From Streptomyces graminilatus (lineage in GTDB: Bacteria; Actinomycetota; Actinomycetes; Streptomycetales; Streptomycetaceae): a stretch of DNA of 53,253 nt. The notes under the pieces were generated by a model. The model did not search any database and was not told the origin of the DNA. It worked only from the letters and a program-made list of their open reading frames with translations. Both the position numbers and the translations under genes were made by a program. The DNA lies in the NCBI RefSeq assembly GCF_001418565.1, contig NZ_LIQQ01000020.1, positions 1-53,253 of the forward strand, written 5' to 3'. The first letter of the stretch is position 1; the number at the start of each line of letters is the position of its first letter. Positions 22,624 to 29,879 of this stretch are shown one piece after another.

Positions 22624-23988
22624 CTACGCCTCGCTGGCCCGGAGCATGTCCTCGCGCTCGACGAGCTTCACGCGCTCGCGTCCCTGCGGCTCTCCCAGGG
22701 CCTTCTCCGCTGCGTCCAGCCGGTGCCAGCCCTCCCACGTGGTGAAGCGGATGTTCCGCTCACCGAGGAACGCGTCCACGGCCTCCGGGGCGGGCGAGGC
22801 CGGCTCGGGCAGCCGTCCGTCCGTGTAGTCGGCCAGCAGATTGGCGACGGTCTCGTTGGCGTCGCCCTTCGTGTGCCCGATCAGTCCGACCGGGCCGCGC
22901 CGGATCCAGCCGGTGACGTACATCGAGGTGAGGTGCTCGCCGGTCTCCTCGACCACCCGGCCGCCCTGGTCGGGGACGGTGCCCGACTCGACGTCCCAGG
23001 GCAGCTTGGGCAGCTTGTCGGACAGGTAGCCCACGGCGCGGTAGACCGCCCCGAGGTCCCAGTCCTTGAACTCGCCGGTGCCCTTGACGTTGCCGGTGCC
23101 GTCGAGCGCGGTCCGTTCCGTACGCAGACCGACGACCTTGCCGTCCTCGCCGAGGATCTCGGTGGGCGACTCGAAGAAGTGCAGGAACAGCTTGTGCGGC
23201 CGGTCGCCGACGTCGCGGATGGCCCAGTTCTCCAGCGTCTTGGCGACCATGTCGGCCTGCTTGTTGCCGCGCCGGGTAGCGATCGAGCCGTCGTCGTAGT
23301 CGATGTCCTCGGGGTCGACGATGACCTCGATGTTGGGGGAGTGGTCCAGCTCCCGCAGCTCCATCGGGCTGAACTTGGCCTGCGCCGGGCCACGGCGGCC
23401 GAAGACGTGGACCTCCAGCGCCTTGTTGGCCTTGAGGCCCTCGTACACGTTCGGCGGGATCTCGGTCGGAAGCAGTTCGTCAGCCGTCTTGGCCAGGACG
23501 CGTGCCACGTCGAGCGCGACGTTGCCGACCCCGAGGACCGCGACCTTCTCCGCGTCGAGGGGCCACGTACGCGGCACGTCCGGGTGGCCGTCGTACCAGG
23601 AGACGAAGTCGGCGGCGCCGTACGAGCCGTCCAGGTCGACGCCGGGTATGTCGAGCGCCCGGTCGGCCGTGGCGCCCGTGGAGAAGATCACCGCGTCGTA
23701 GAAGGCGCGCAGATCGTCCAGGCTGATGTCGCCGGGGTAGTCGACATTGCCGAAGAGACGGATCTGCGGCTTGTCGAGCACCTGGTGCAGGGCCGTGATG
23801 ATGCCCTTGATGCGGGGGTGGTCGGGGGCGACGCCGTACCGGATCAGACCGAACGGCGCCGGCATCCGCTCGAAGAGGTCGATGGACACGCCGGGCTCCG
23901 CGGCCACCGCCGACTTGAGCAACGCGTCGGCGGCGTAGATCCCGGCGGGGCCGGCTCCGACAATGGCCACCCGCAGAGGGCGAGGCAT
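22624..23988 (-). CDS. fprA: Ferredoxin/flavodoxin-NADP(+) reductase, FprA type
   Basis: This 454-residue flavoprotein is of the adrenodoxin-reductase/FprA family. It moves electrons from NADPH through FAD to ferredoxin, for example for cytochromes P450 or iron-sulfur repair. FAD motif: RVAIVGAGPAGIYAADALL (about 6-24), then PAPFGLIRYGVAPDHPRIKG. NADPH motif: VAVLGVGNVALDVARVL. Near the end GWIRRGPVGLIGHTKGDA closes the FAD site. The last 70 residues (EAVDAFLGERNIRFTTWEGW) are the usual tail. The ATG at 23988 follows GAAGGGA; another at 24015 is less well supplied. Overlapping DmdR-type iron boxes upstream imply induction under iron starvation. Confidence 0.9.
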   Translation of the reverse strand: MPRPLRVAIVGAGPAGIYAADALLKSAVAAEPGVSIDLFERMPAPFGLIRYGVAPDHPRIKGIITALHQVLDKPQIRLFGNVDYPGDISLDDLRAFYDAVIFSTGATADRALDIPGVDLDGSYGAADFVSWYDGHPDVPRTWPLDAEKVAVLGVGNVALDVARVLAKTADELLPTEIPPNVYEGLKANKALEVHVFGRRGPAQAKFSPMELRELDHSPNIEVIVDPEDIDYDDGSIATRRGNKQADMVAKTLENWAIRDVGDRPHKLFLHFFESPTEILGEDGKVVGLRTERTALDGTGNVKGTGEFKDWDLGAVYRAVGYLSDKLPKLPWDVESGTVPDQGGRVVEETGEHLTSMYVTGWIRRGPVGLIGHTKGDANETVANLLADYTDGRLPEPASPAPEAVDAFLGERNIRFTTWEGWHRLDAAEKALGEPQGRERVKLVEREDMLRASEA

Positions 23989-24024
23989 GATCAGGTTCCC
24001 TTCGAGCGACGACATGAAGATCTT

Positions 24025-24054
24025 CGAAGGAAGCCTAAACTAAGGCAAGCCTAA
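24025..24054. promoter_or_regulatory. Two overlapping iron boxes (DmdR/IdeR type) upstream of fprA
   Basis: On the minus strand 24054-24036 reads TTAGGCTTGCCTTAGTTTA and 24043-24025 reads TTAGTTTAGGCTTCCTTCG. Each agrees at about 13 of 19 bases with palindromic DtxR-family consensus sites (TTAGGTTAGSCTAACCTAA). The two are offset by 11 bases, like the double-dimer sites of DtxR/IdeR. They cover the expected promoter, so iron-loaded repressor would shut fprA off. Confidence 0.62.
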
Positions 24055-24138
24055 GCTGGTACGGGGGTCGGAGTTATGAGCCCATAAAGTGGACTTATGG
24101 GCAGGGGGAGCGCCTCCGTGGACCAGCAGGGTGGGACC

Positions 24139-24156
24139 GGTAGGGCCGGTAGGGCC
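24139..24156. repeat. 9-bp tandem duplication
   Basis: GGTAGGGCC occurs twice in direct succession (24139-24147, 24148-24156), followed by a third partial GGT. It lies just after the end of the zinc-ribbon gene. It looks like simple slippage, with no functional sign. Confidence 0.6.
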
Positions 24157-24168
24157 GGTCAAGGCTGC

Positions 24169-24444
24169 TCAGGGCTGCTGCTGCGGTGTGTCGGCGCGGC
24201 CGCCGACGGCGCCGCCGAAGCCCCGCAGCTGCTCCGCCTGTTCCTCGGTCACCTTCTGCTCCGCGCCGCAGAACGTGCACTGGGTCGTGTACTTGGTCGA
24301 AAGAGGGAACAGCGGCACAAAGAACAGCGTGAATTTCGTGACGCGTTTCCGGAGCGCGTGCGCGGCGGGATTCCCGCAACGGCCGCACACCAGCGTGAGT
24401 ATCGCGAGCTGGTAAAGGTATCCCCTGGTGCCAAAAATGATCAT
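24169..24444 (-). CDS. Zinc-ribbon domain protein
   Basis: A 91-residue protein with two CxxC-type pairs, CGRCG (20-24) and CTFCG (56-60), that form a rubredoxin-like zinc ribbon. Between them lies a hydrophobic, aromatic stretch FTLFFVPLFPLSTKY that could sit on or in a membrane. The C-terminal 30 residues are Gly/Gln-rich. The ATG follows GAAAGGACT. This type is common in Streptomyces as a single gene of unknown role. It is divergent from the ethylene-forming-enzyme homologue, with only 91 bases between starts, so their promoters face each other closely. Confidence 0.78.
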   Translation of the reverse strand: MIIFGTRGYLYQLAILTLVCGRCGNPAAHALRKRVTKFTLFFVPLFPLSTKYTTQCTFCGAEQKVTEEQAEQLRGFGGAVGGRADTPQQQP

Positions 24445-24506
24445 CGCGCGAGTCCTTTCGTCGGTGTGTCCGCGGTCCGCCCCGCCCCCTCAGAAGGGGG
24501 TAGTGG

Positions 24507-24522
24507 ACCGGCCATGTCCGGT
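24507..24522. promoter_or_regulatory. Inverted repeat before the EFE-like gene
   Basis: ACCGG (24507-24511) faces CCGGT (24518-24522) across six bases, ending 13 bases before the ATG at 24536. Just upstream CCCCCT (24485-24490) pairs with AGGGGG (24495-24500). Either could be an operator or a leader hairpin that controls access to the ribosome site. No clear Shine-Dalgarno lies here, only GGTG. Confidence 0.38.
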
Positions 24523-24535
24523 TCATGGTGTGCGC

Positions 24536-25579
24536 ATGACCGAACTGCAGACCTTCCCACTGCCCCCGACCGTCGAGGGCGGTGACGCCGACCGGTTGCT
24601 GGGTCAGGCGCTCATCGCCGCCTGGCAGGCCGACGGTATCTTCCAGATCCAGGCCACTCCCGACCAGGATGCCGCCACCGAACGAGCCCTGGCCGCGTCC
24701 AGGGCCTTCGTCGGCCGCCCGCTCAAGGAGAAGACCCAGTACGTCTCCGACCTCACCTACAGCGGATATGTCGCGTCCGGTGAGGAGGAGACCGCCGGGG
24801 AGAAGGACGGCTCGGAGATCTTCACCGTCTGTCCCGACATCCCCGAGGACGACCCCCGCGTCCACGACAAGTGGCCCTGCCACGGCCCCGCCCCCTGGCC
24901 GTCCGACCAGTACGCCGCCGCCATGAAGGACTACATGGCCGTGGTCGGCGACATCGGCCACCGGCTGCTCCAGTTGACCGCGCTGGGCCTCGGTCTGGAC
25001 GACATGGAGCACTTCACGCGGCTCACCGACGACGGCTGGCACCACATGAGGGTGCTGCGCTTCCCGCCGGCCGACGCCACCTCCGAACGCGGTATCGGCT
25101 CCCACACCGACTACGGTCTCCTCGTCATAGCGGCCCAGGACGAGGTCGGCGGCCTCTACATTCGGCCGCCCGTGCCCGGCGAGACCCGGGGGCGCAACTG
25201 GCTGCCCGACGAATCCATGGCCGGGCGGTACGAGAACGAGGACCCCTGGACCTTCGTCGCCCCGACCCCCTCCGTCTTCACCGTCTTCCCCGGCGACATC
25301 ATGCAGTTCATCACCGGCGGAACCCTTCTCTCGACCCCGCACAAGGTGCGCCTCGCCGACCGTGAGCGGTTCACCATGGCGTACTTCCACGAGCCGTCGT
25401 TCCAGGCAGTGGCCCGCCCCCTGGAGCCGTCGGAGACCGACGAGTACATCCACTACGGCACGCACTTCACCAACATGTTCATGCGCTGCTACCCCGACCG
25501 CTCGACCACCGCGCGGATCGAGCGGGAGGACCGGTCGGCGGTCCTGGAGCGGCTCCGCAAGGAGGCCCTCGCCTCTTGA
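24536..25579 (+). CDS. efe: Ethylene-forming enzyme (2-oxoglutarate/L-arginine oxygenase) homologue
   Basis: This 347-residue Fe(II)/2-oxoglutarate oxygenase aligns end to end, from memory, with Pseudomonas EFE, which turns 2-oxoglutarate into ethylene and also hydroxylates arginine. Long identical stretches include VSDLTYSGYVASGEE, GWHHMRVLRFPP, HTDYGLLVIAAQD and HFTNMFMRCYPDR. Iron ligands His190, Asp192 and His269, the 2-oxoglutarate Arg278, and the arginine-site residues Glu84, Thr86, Arg172, Tyr193, Phe284, Arg317 and Tyr319 are all present. Residue 85 is Glu where Pseudomonas has Val. Length is normal. ATG 24536 matches the conserved N-terminus MTELQTFPLP; the ribosome site is weak. It is monocistronic with a terminator after it. 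Ethylene output itself is inference. Confidence 0.9.
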   Translation: MTELQTFPLPPTVEGGDADRLLGQALIAAWQADGIFQIQATPDQDAATERALAASRAFVGRPLKEKTQYVSDLTYSGYVASGEEETAGEKDGSEIFTVCPDIPEDDPRVHDKWPCHGPAPWPSDQYAAAMKDYMAVVGDIGHRLLQLTALGLGLDDMEHFTRLTDDGWHHMRVLRFPPADATSERGIGSHTDYGLLVIAAQDEVGGLYIRPPVPGETRGRNWLPDESMAGRYENEDPWTFVAPTPSVFTVFPGDIMQFITGGTLLSTPHKVRLADRERFTMAYFHEPSFQAVARPLEPSETDEYIHYGTHFTNMFMRCYPDRSTTARIEREDRSAVLERLRKEALAS

Positions 25580-25617
25580 GCCGTTCTCTCGCGTCACGCG
25601 CCACGGATTCCGGCGCG

Positions 25618-25655
25618 TTCCGAAGCCGCCCAGCCGCCGCCGGGCGGCTTCGGAA
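25618..25655 (+). terminator. Terminator after the EFE-like gene, 14-bp stem
   Basis: TTCCGAAGCCGCCC (25618-25631) pairs perfectly with GGGCGGCTTCGGAA (25642-25655) around a 10-base loop. It begins 38 bases after the EFE stop, so the gene is a single-gene unit. Confidence 0.8.
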
Positions 25656-25729
25656 CATGCCGGAACCCAGGAACCCGCGCCGCCTGGTCCCTGTCTTCCG
25701 TTCCGCTCAGTCGCCCGTTCCTCTCCGTT

Positions 25730-25772
25730 CTCAGGGCAGCAGGCCACGGTCCGCTCTCAGGGCAGCAGGCCA
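25730..25772. repeat. 17-bp direct repeat at the 3' end of the GAF-LuxR gene
   Basis: CTCAGGGCAGCAGGCCA occurs at 25730-25746 and 25756-25772. The second copy encodes the last residues and stop (GLLP, minus strand). The first is a duplicate just outside the gene, so a short tandem duplication has copied the gene end. Confidence 0.7.
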
Positions 25773-26626
25773 AGGCGGCGGGCGGTCAGGACCGCCTCCA
25801 GCCGCGAATGGCAGCCCAGCCTGCGCATCGCGCTGCGCAGATAGCTCTTCACCGTCTCGGCGCGGAGACCGAGTTCATGCCCTATGTCGGTGTTCGTCCG
25901 CCCCAGGGCGACACACGACAGGACGTCGAGTTCCCGCGAGGTGAGGACCGGGCCGGCGGAGCCCCGGGAGGCGGGGGCACCGGCGTCGGCCAGTCTGTCG
26001 CTCAGTGCGGCGACCCGGTCGCGCAGGTCGCCGTCCGTGAGCTGCTGGGCGAGCACCCGCAGTTCGGCGTACGCCTCGCGGATCGTCTCCCACCGGGGGG
26101 ACGCCGGTTCCGGGGCGGGGTCGGCGGCCGGCCCGGACTCGTCGATACGGCCGAGGCGGCGCGCCACCTCGTCGCGCACCGCCAGGGTCTGTTCCAGGGC
26201 GCGGGCGGTGTCCATGACGGCGTCGACCGTACGGTCGCCCAGCCCGACGGACTGGCGGACCGCGCCGTACATCACCGCCCGCACCGTCCGGTTCACCACG
26301 ACGGGGGCCGCGACGACGGCACGGATGCCCTCGGCTGCGACCATCAGATCGTAGTGATGGCTGATCGTCTTGGAGTTCGCGTAGTCGTTGACCGCGACGG
26401 GGCGGTGCAGAGCCACCGCCTTGCCGCCGAGCCCCATGCCGAACCCGAGGGTCAGCCCCATGAGGGCTCTGGTCGAGTTCCCGGCGAACTCGGTGAGCTG
26501 GGCGTGCCGTCCTCTGGTCACCACGCCGCCGAAGGTGAGATCCACGCCGGTGGTGTGACGTAACGAGTCGATGGCCCGCTTGAGTTGACGCTCGTCGTCC
26601 GAAACGGGGGGTGGCTTCACTGTCAT
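25757..26626 (-). CDS. GAF-like sensor plus LuxR-type HTH regulator (copy 1)
   Basis: The 289-residue protein has a GAF-like sensor at about 15-150 (LGFGMGLGGKAVALHRPVAV, ISHHYDLMVAAEGIRAVVAA), a helical linker, and a LuxR/FixJ HTH at about 225-289. The HTH runs LTSRELDVLSCVALGRTNTD, IGHELGLRAETVKSYLRSAM and ends EAVLTARRLGLLP. It is a paralogue of the protein at 27798: both share the ISHxYD and VKxYLRSxMRxLG stretches. It lies 60 bases behind the NTF2-like gene on the same strand, so an operon is likely. There is no phosphoacceptor domain, so a small ligand probably controls it. Such GAF-LuxR proteins often regulate catabolic genes. Confidence 0.85.
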   Translation of the reverse strand: MTVKPPPVSDDERQLKRAIDSLRHTTGVDLTFGGVVTRGRHAQLTEFAGNSTRALMGLTLGFGMGLGGKAVALHRPVAVNDYANSKTISHHYDLMVAAEGIRAVVAAPVVVNRTVRAVMYGAVRQSVGLGDRTVDAVMDTARALEQTLAVRDEVARRLGRIDESGPAADPAPEPASPRWETIREAYAELRVLAQQLTDGDLRDRVAALSDRLADAGAPASRGSAGPVLTSRELDVLSCVALGRTNTDIGHELGLRAETVKSYLRSAMRRLGCHSRLEAVLTARRLGLLP

Positions 26627-26686
26627 ACGTTGTCCTCGGTCTGCGCGGGAGTCCAGTCTGCTCCCGACGGGCCTCGCTGTGCGGGG

Positions 26687-27190
26687 TCAGCGGCCGGTGG
26701 GGGGCGCGAGGACGCGGTCCTCGGTCCAGTCGACGGTCAGTTCCCGGCGGATGAAGCGCCAGGCTCCCGTCGTACGCCGGTAGGAGTCGCGGTAACGGAT
26801 GGCGCGCACGCGCAGTCTGGCGGCCTCGGTGTCGGCGGCGTACATCTCGTGCGCGAGGCAGTCGGTCTCTCCCGAGGCGCTGTCGCCGGCCAGCCGGACC
26901 TTGTGGCTGCCGACGAAGTGCGTGGTGACGACGGACGGCGTCAGCGCGGACAGCACGCGCTCCCAGCCGTCCCGCCCGTCGAGGACGAGGGGCGGACGGC
27001 CGGTGCCCGCAGGCGGGTTCAGGACCACCTCGCCGTCCTCGTGGAACAGCGAGGCGAGCAGCCTCGGGTTCCGCCGGTCCAGGGCCGAGGCGTAGGTGTC
27101 GACGAGCCTTCGCAGGTCCTGCCGCTCCTGTGCCCCGTCCTGCCGGGCGGCTTTCGTCCCGGTCGGGTTGCTCGTATCGGTAGGTGTCAC
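26687..27190 (-). CDS. NTF2-like (SnoaL-type) small alpha/beta protein
   Basis: A 167-residue protein with the cone-shaped NTF2 fold. It opens with DLRRLVDTYASALDRRNPRL and LASLFHEDGEVVLNPP. Strands VVTTHFVGSHKVRLAG, LAHEMYAA and RVRAIRYRDSYRRTTGAWRF follow, ending in RRELTVDW. The family includes polyketide cyclases, dehydratases and isomerases as well as non-catalytic ligand binders. His and Asp residues in the pocket (FHEDG, THFVG) are compatible with catalysis. The start is taken as GTG 27190 because everything upstream in frame lacks coding character; its ribosome site is poor. It is probably co-transcribed with the GAF-LuxR gene that follows. Confidence 0.78.
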   Translation of the reverse strand: MTPTDTSNPTGTKAARQDGAQERQDLRRLVDTYASALDRRNPRLLASLFHEDGEVVLNPPAGTGRPPLVLDGRDGWERVLSALTPSVVTTHFVGSHKVRLAGDSASGETDCLAHEMYAADTEAARLRVRAIRYRDSYRRTTGAWRFIRRELTVDWTEDRVLAPPTGR

Positions 27191-27236
27191 ATGTACCGCC
27201 AGACGGATGTGGGGGTCGGTTCCGCGGCGCAGGGGT

Positions 27237-27353
27237 TCAGCCGCCGGTCGTCTGCGAGGCCACGGGCAGGAGCGGCCCGTGCGCGATTCTCCGGGTGGGC
27301 GGGACAGCGCTTTCTTCGAGATCGGCAGGGAGCGGTGAGCGGGAGAAATGCAT
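27237..27353 (-). CDS. Possible 38-residue peptide gene
   Basis: An ATG (27351-27353) follows the good ribosome site AGAGAGGGA at ideal spacing. It opens a frame beginning MHFSRSPLPADLEESAVPPT and ending ASQTTGG before TGA. It is 46 bases upstream of the NTF2-like gene on the same strand. The size and the final Gly-Gly recall peptide precursors, but no modification enzyme is near. The evidence is limited to ribosome site, spacing and strand; it may be chance. Confidence 0.28.
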   Translation of the reverse strand: MHFSRSPLPADLEESAVPPTRRIAHGPLLPVASQTTGG

Positions 27354-27654
27354 GGGGTCCCTCTCTGGACGTGCGGGCTCGGAACCGCCGGATGCGGCAA
27401 CGGCCTTGCGCCGGAGGTGGGGTGGCGCGCGGCCCGAGTGGCAGGTCGAACGGTTGTGCGTCCCGTTCTCCGGACCGGGAACGGCTTTCTACTGGCACCA
27501 CCATGGGGCAAACCGTGCCGCCGAGCTACCCCCGGTTGAGGGGGCGAGTGGAGGGAGGTGCGAGGCGAAAACCGCGTCGAACGCGCTGAAATCATGCCAG
27601 TCCCGCTCGGCCGTACGGGGCCCCGAGTGTGGCCGATCCCACTTCAAACGAAGC

Positions 27655-27667
27655 TGACAAATTGTCA
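27655..27667. promoter_or_regulatory. Perfect 13-bp palindrome TGACAAATTGTCA
   Basis: Six-base arms flank one central base in the region between the paired regulators. It is notably AT-rich in a GC-rich setting. It is a candidate operator for one or both GAF-LuxR proteins or for an unlinked repressor. Confidence 0.45.
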
Positions 27668-27797
27668 ATTGCGCTCTGGCGTACGGAACTTGACGCCGAG
27701 GAGAGCTTGCAGAACTGTTCTCCTGGCGCCGGAGCCGCAGCCCCCGGCGCTCGGGGAGAGGCAGGGAGCTGCCGTGAGGTAGGGAGTAGACCGGGTC

Positions 27798-28670
27798 GTG
27801 CTACCGGCGGAAGACAGCGAGGTGGCCGCCGCCACGAGGGCGGCGGTGCTGGCGCTGCGCAGGGACAGCGGGATGCCCGTCGCGGGTGCGGCCTGGGTCG
27901 TCGGCCCGCAACTGCTGCGGATCAGTGAGACCAGCGGCGTGAAGTCGCCCGGACGCCGGGGATTCGCCGTACCGGCGGGCACCGGACTCATCGGGAAGGT
28001 ACTGACGACACGCCGGCTGGCGGTGGTGAGCGACTACCGGTCGGCCCAGCAGATCAGCCACGAGTACGACTCCTTCGTCGCGGCGGAGGAGGTGCGGGCG
28101 ATGGCCGCGGCGCCCGTGATCGTGGGCACCACGGTACGAGCGGTGCTCTTCGTCGGGTCACGTGACGCCGTACGGCTCGGTGACCGCGTACTGACCGCGG
28201 TGACCCAGGCGGCACGCGACCTGGAGCAGTTCCTCGCGACCCACGAGCACGCCCACCGGCTCCTCACCGAGGCCCGCGACGCCCGGAGGCCCGCGGCACA
28301 CCATGACACGGCACCCCATGACACGGCGGCCCTTGAACAGGTGCACGAAGTCCACACCGAACTGCTCGACCTGACGGCGACGATCGGCGAGGGCCACCTC
28401 AGGGAACGCTTCGACGAGGTGTGCGCGCTGCTGGAGTCGGGCTGCTGCGCCGAGGGCGCGTCGCACGGGCCGGCGGTGAGTCTGTCGCGGCGCGAACGGG
28501 ACGTCCTGCTCGCGGTCGCCGCGGGCTGCACCAACCTGGAGATCTCGGGCCGGCTCGACATCGGGCTGGAGACGGTGAAGGGCTATCTGCGTTCGGTGAT
28601 GCGCAAACTCGGCGCCGGTACCCGCCTCGAAGCGGTCACCGCGGCCCGCCGGGCGGGCCTGCTCCCGTAG
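27798..28670 (+). CDS. GAF-like sensor plus LuxR-type HTH regulator (copy 2)
   Basis: This 290-residue paralogue of the protein at 25757 has the same order. The sensor domain at about 20-150 contains PAGTGLIGKVLTTRRLAVVS, ISHEYDSFVAAEEVRAMAAA and LGDRVLTAVTQAARDLEQFL. A linker with a repeated HDTA unit follows, then a LuxR HTH at about 225-290 (LSRRERDVLLAVAAGCTNLE, LETVKGYLRSVMRKLG, ending AARRAGLLP). The GTG start follows AGGGAG at a somewhat long spacing. It is transcribed away from copy 1 and the NTF2-like gene. The pair probably arose by duplication and may sense related ligands. Confidence 0.84.
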   Translation: MLPAEDSEVAAATRAAVLALRRDSGMPVAGAAWVVGPQLLRISETSGVKSPGRRGFAVPAGTGLIGKVLTTRRLAVVSDYRSAQQISHEYDSFVAAEEVRAMAAAPVIVGTTVRAVLFVGSRDAVRLGDRVLTAVTQAARDLEQFLATHEHAHRLLTEARDARRPAAHHDTAPHDTAALEQVHEVHTELLDLTATIGEGHLRERFDEVCALLESGCCAEGASHGPAVSLSRRERDVLLAVAAGCTNLEISGRLDIGLETVKGYLRSVMRKLGAGTRLEAVTAARRAGLLP

Positions 28671-29021
28671 AGCCAGGCCCCCCGCCGACCCCTCCCCGCG
28701 CGGTTCGCCCGGCAGCCGGCGTGCGACGGGCGGCGCGTGACCGTTCCCTGGCGTGCGGAGGCGTCCCGGCGACCGTTCTCGGCGTCGACGAGGGCCGCCC
28801 GGCCGTACGGTCCAGGCGGGCCCCCGGCGGCCGTCGCCCGTGAGCCGGGTCAGTACTCCGGACGGTTCGGCGCGCGGGAGGGCGGGGCCCGCCGTGGCGA
28901 GGCCGGTGTACGGACAGCCGGTGCGCGGCGGCGGGAAGGTGACCGATCGGCCGTGGAGTCCGGCGGGAGACAGTGGCGGGCGCCCGGCCCGGGGCGGTGG
29001 CCCGGCGCCCAGGACGACGGT
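28671..29021. other. 351-base gap between convergent genes
   Basis: It lies between the second GAF-LuxR gene and the aldo/keto reductase gene, whose 3' ends face each other. All long frames here are by-products of GC bias. No hairpin with a long perfect stem is evident. This may be a decayed remnant, but I see nothing recognisable. Confidence 0.55.
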
Positions 29022-29879
29022 TCAGGCGGCGTCGAGTTCGGCCGACTCCTCGGCGGAGAGGACCAGGTCCACGGCGGCGGCGGAGTCGCGGATCGTCTCC
29101 GGTCGGCTGGCGCCGGGGATCGGCACGACCACCGGTGACTTCGCGAGCATCCAGGCCAGGCACACGCGCTGCGGGCTGACACCGTGGGCCTCGGCGATCC
29201 GGGCGAAGGGGGAGTACGCCGAACCGAGGCCGCCGGCCCGGGAGATGCCGCCGAGCGGGCTCCAGGGCAGGAACGCGATACCCAGCTCGTCGCAGAGCCG
29301 CAGTTCCGGCTCGCTGGAGCGGAACGCCGGGGAGAACTGGTTCTGCACGGACACCAGGCGCCCGCCGAGGATCTCGTTCGCCAGCCGGATCTGCTCCGGG
29401 TTCGCGTTGGATATCCCGGCCATGCGGATCTTGCCCTCGTCCAGCAGGTCGCGGACCGCGCCGACCGACTCCGCGTACGGGACCTTGGGGTCGGGGCGGT
29501 GGAACTGGTACAGCCCGATGGCCTCCACGCCCAGGCGGCGCAGCGAGGCCTCGCACGCCTCCTTGATGTGCGCGGGCGAGCCGTCCAGGGTCCAACTGCC
29601 GTCACCGGGACGCAGATGTCCGCCCTTCGTGGCGACCAGGACGTCCGCGCCGCGCTCGTGGGAGGCCAGTGCCTTGGCGATGAGGGTCTCGTTGTGGCCG
29701 ACCTCGTCCGCGTCCCGGTGGTAGGCGTCCGCCGTGTCGATCAGGGTGAGGCCGGTGTCGAGCGCGGCGTGGATGGTGGCGAGGGAACGGGCCTCGTCCG
29801 GCCGTCCCTCGATCGACATGGGCATCCCGCCCAGACCGATCGAGCTGACCTGCACATCACCGATGCGTCGAGTCTGCAT
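29022..29879 (-). CDS. Aldo/keto reductase
   Basis: This 285-residue NADPH-dependent (alpha/beta)8-barrel reductase has the catalytic tetrad: Asp and Tyr in LIDTADAYH, Lys in VATKGGH and His in YQFHRPD. The N-terminus MQTRRIGDVQVSSIGLGGMP and the C-terminal cofactor patch VVPIPGASRPETIRDSAAAV are standard. The ATG at 29879 follows AAAGAGGTC. The frame stays open far upstream, but only this part aligns to the family. It is divergent from the DEAD-box helicase gene with 238 bases between. The carbonyl substrate is unknown. Confidence 0.88.
   Translation of the reverse strand: MQTRRIGDVQVSSIGLGGMPMSIEGRPDEARSLATIHAALDTGLTLIDTADAYHRDADEVGHNETLIAKALASHERGADVLVATKGGHLRPGDGSWTLDGSPAHIKEACEASLRRLGVEAIGLYQFHRPDPKVPYAESVGAVRDLLDEGKIRMAGISNANPEQIRLANEILGGRLVSVQNQFSPAFRSSEPELRLCDELGIAFLPWSPLGGISRAGGLGSAYSPFARIAEAHGVSPQRVCLAWMLAKSPVVVPIPGASRPETIRDSAAAVDLVLSAEESAELDAA

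Larger units (their letters stand above)
27191..27797. other. 607-base divergent region between the NTF2-like and second GAF-LuxR genes
   Basis: The region holds a possible 38-codon ORF on the minus strand (27237-27353) and a perfect 13-base palindrome (27655-27667) about 130 bases before the GTG at 27798. The centre (about 27400-27600) shows no ORF I would defend. Its length is unusual for two facing regulators and suggests several regulatory inputs or a missed small gene or RNA. Confidence 0.6.

Noticed and set aside
22723..24054. 443-codon open frame on the plus strand
   Set aside because: It is antisense to fprA, whose motifs are unmistakable on the minus strand.
24095..25747. 550-codon open frame on the minus strand
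   Set aside because: It is antisense to the EFE homologue and overlaps the zinc-ribbon gene in another frame.
28636..29595. 319-codon minus-strand open frame across the 28.7-29.0 kb gap
   Set aside because: It is out of frame with the aldo/keto reductase, Arg/Pro-rich and without family features.
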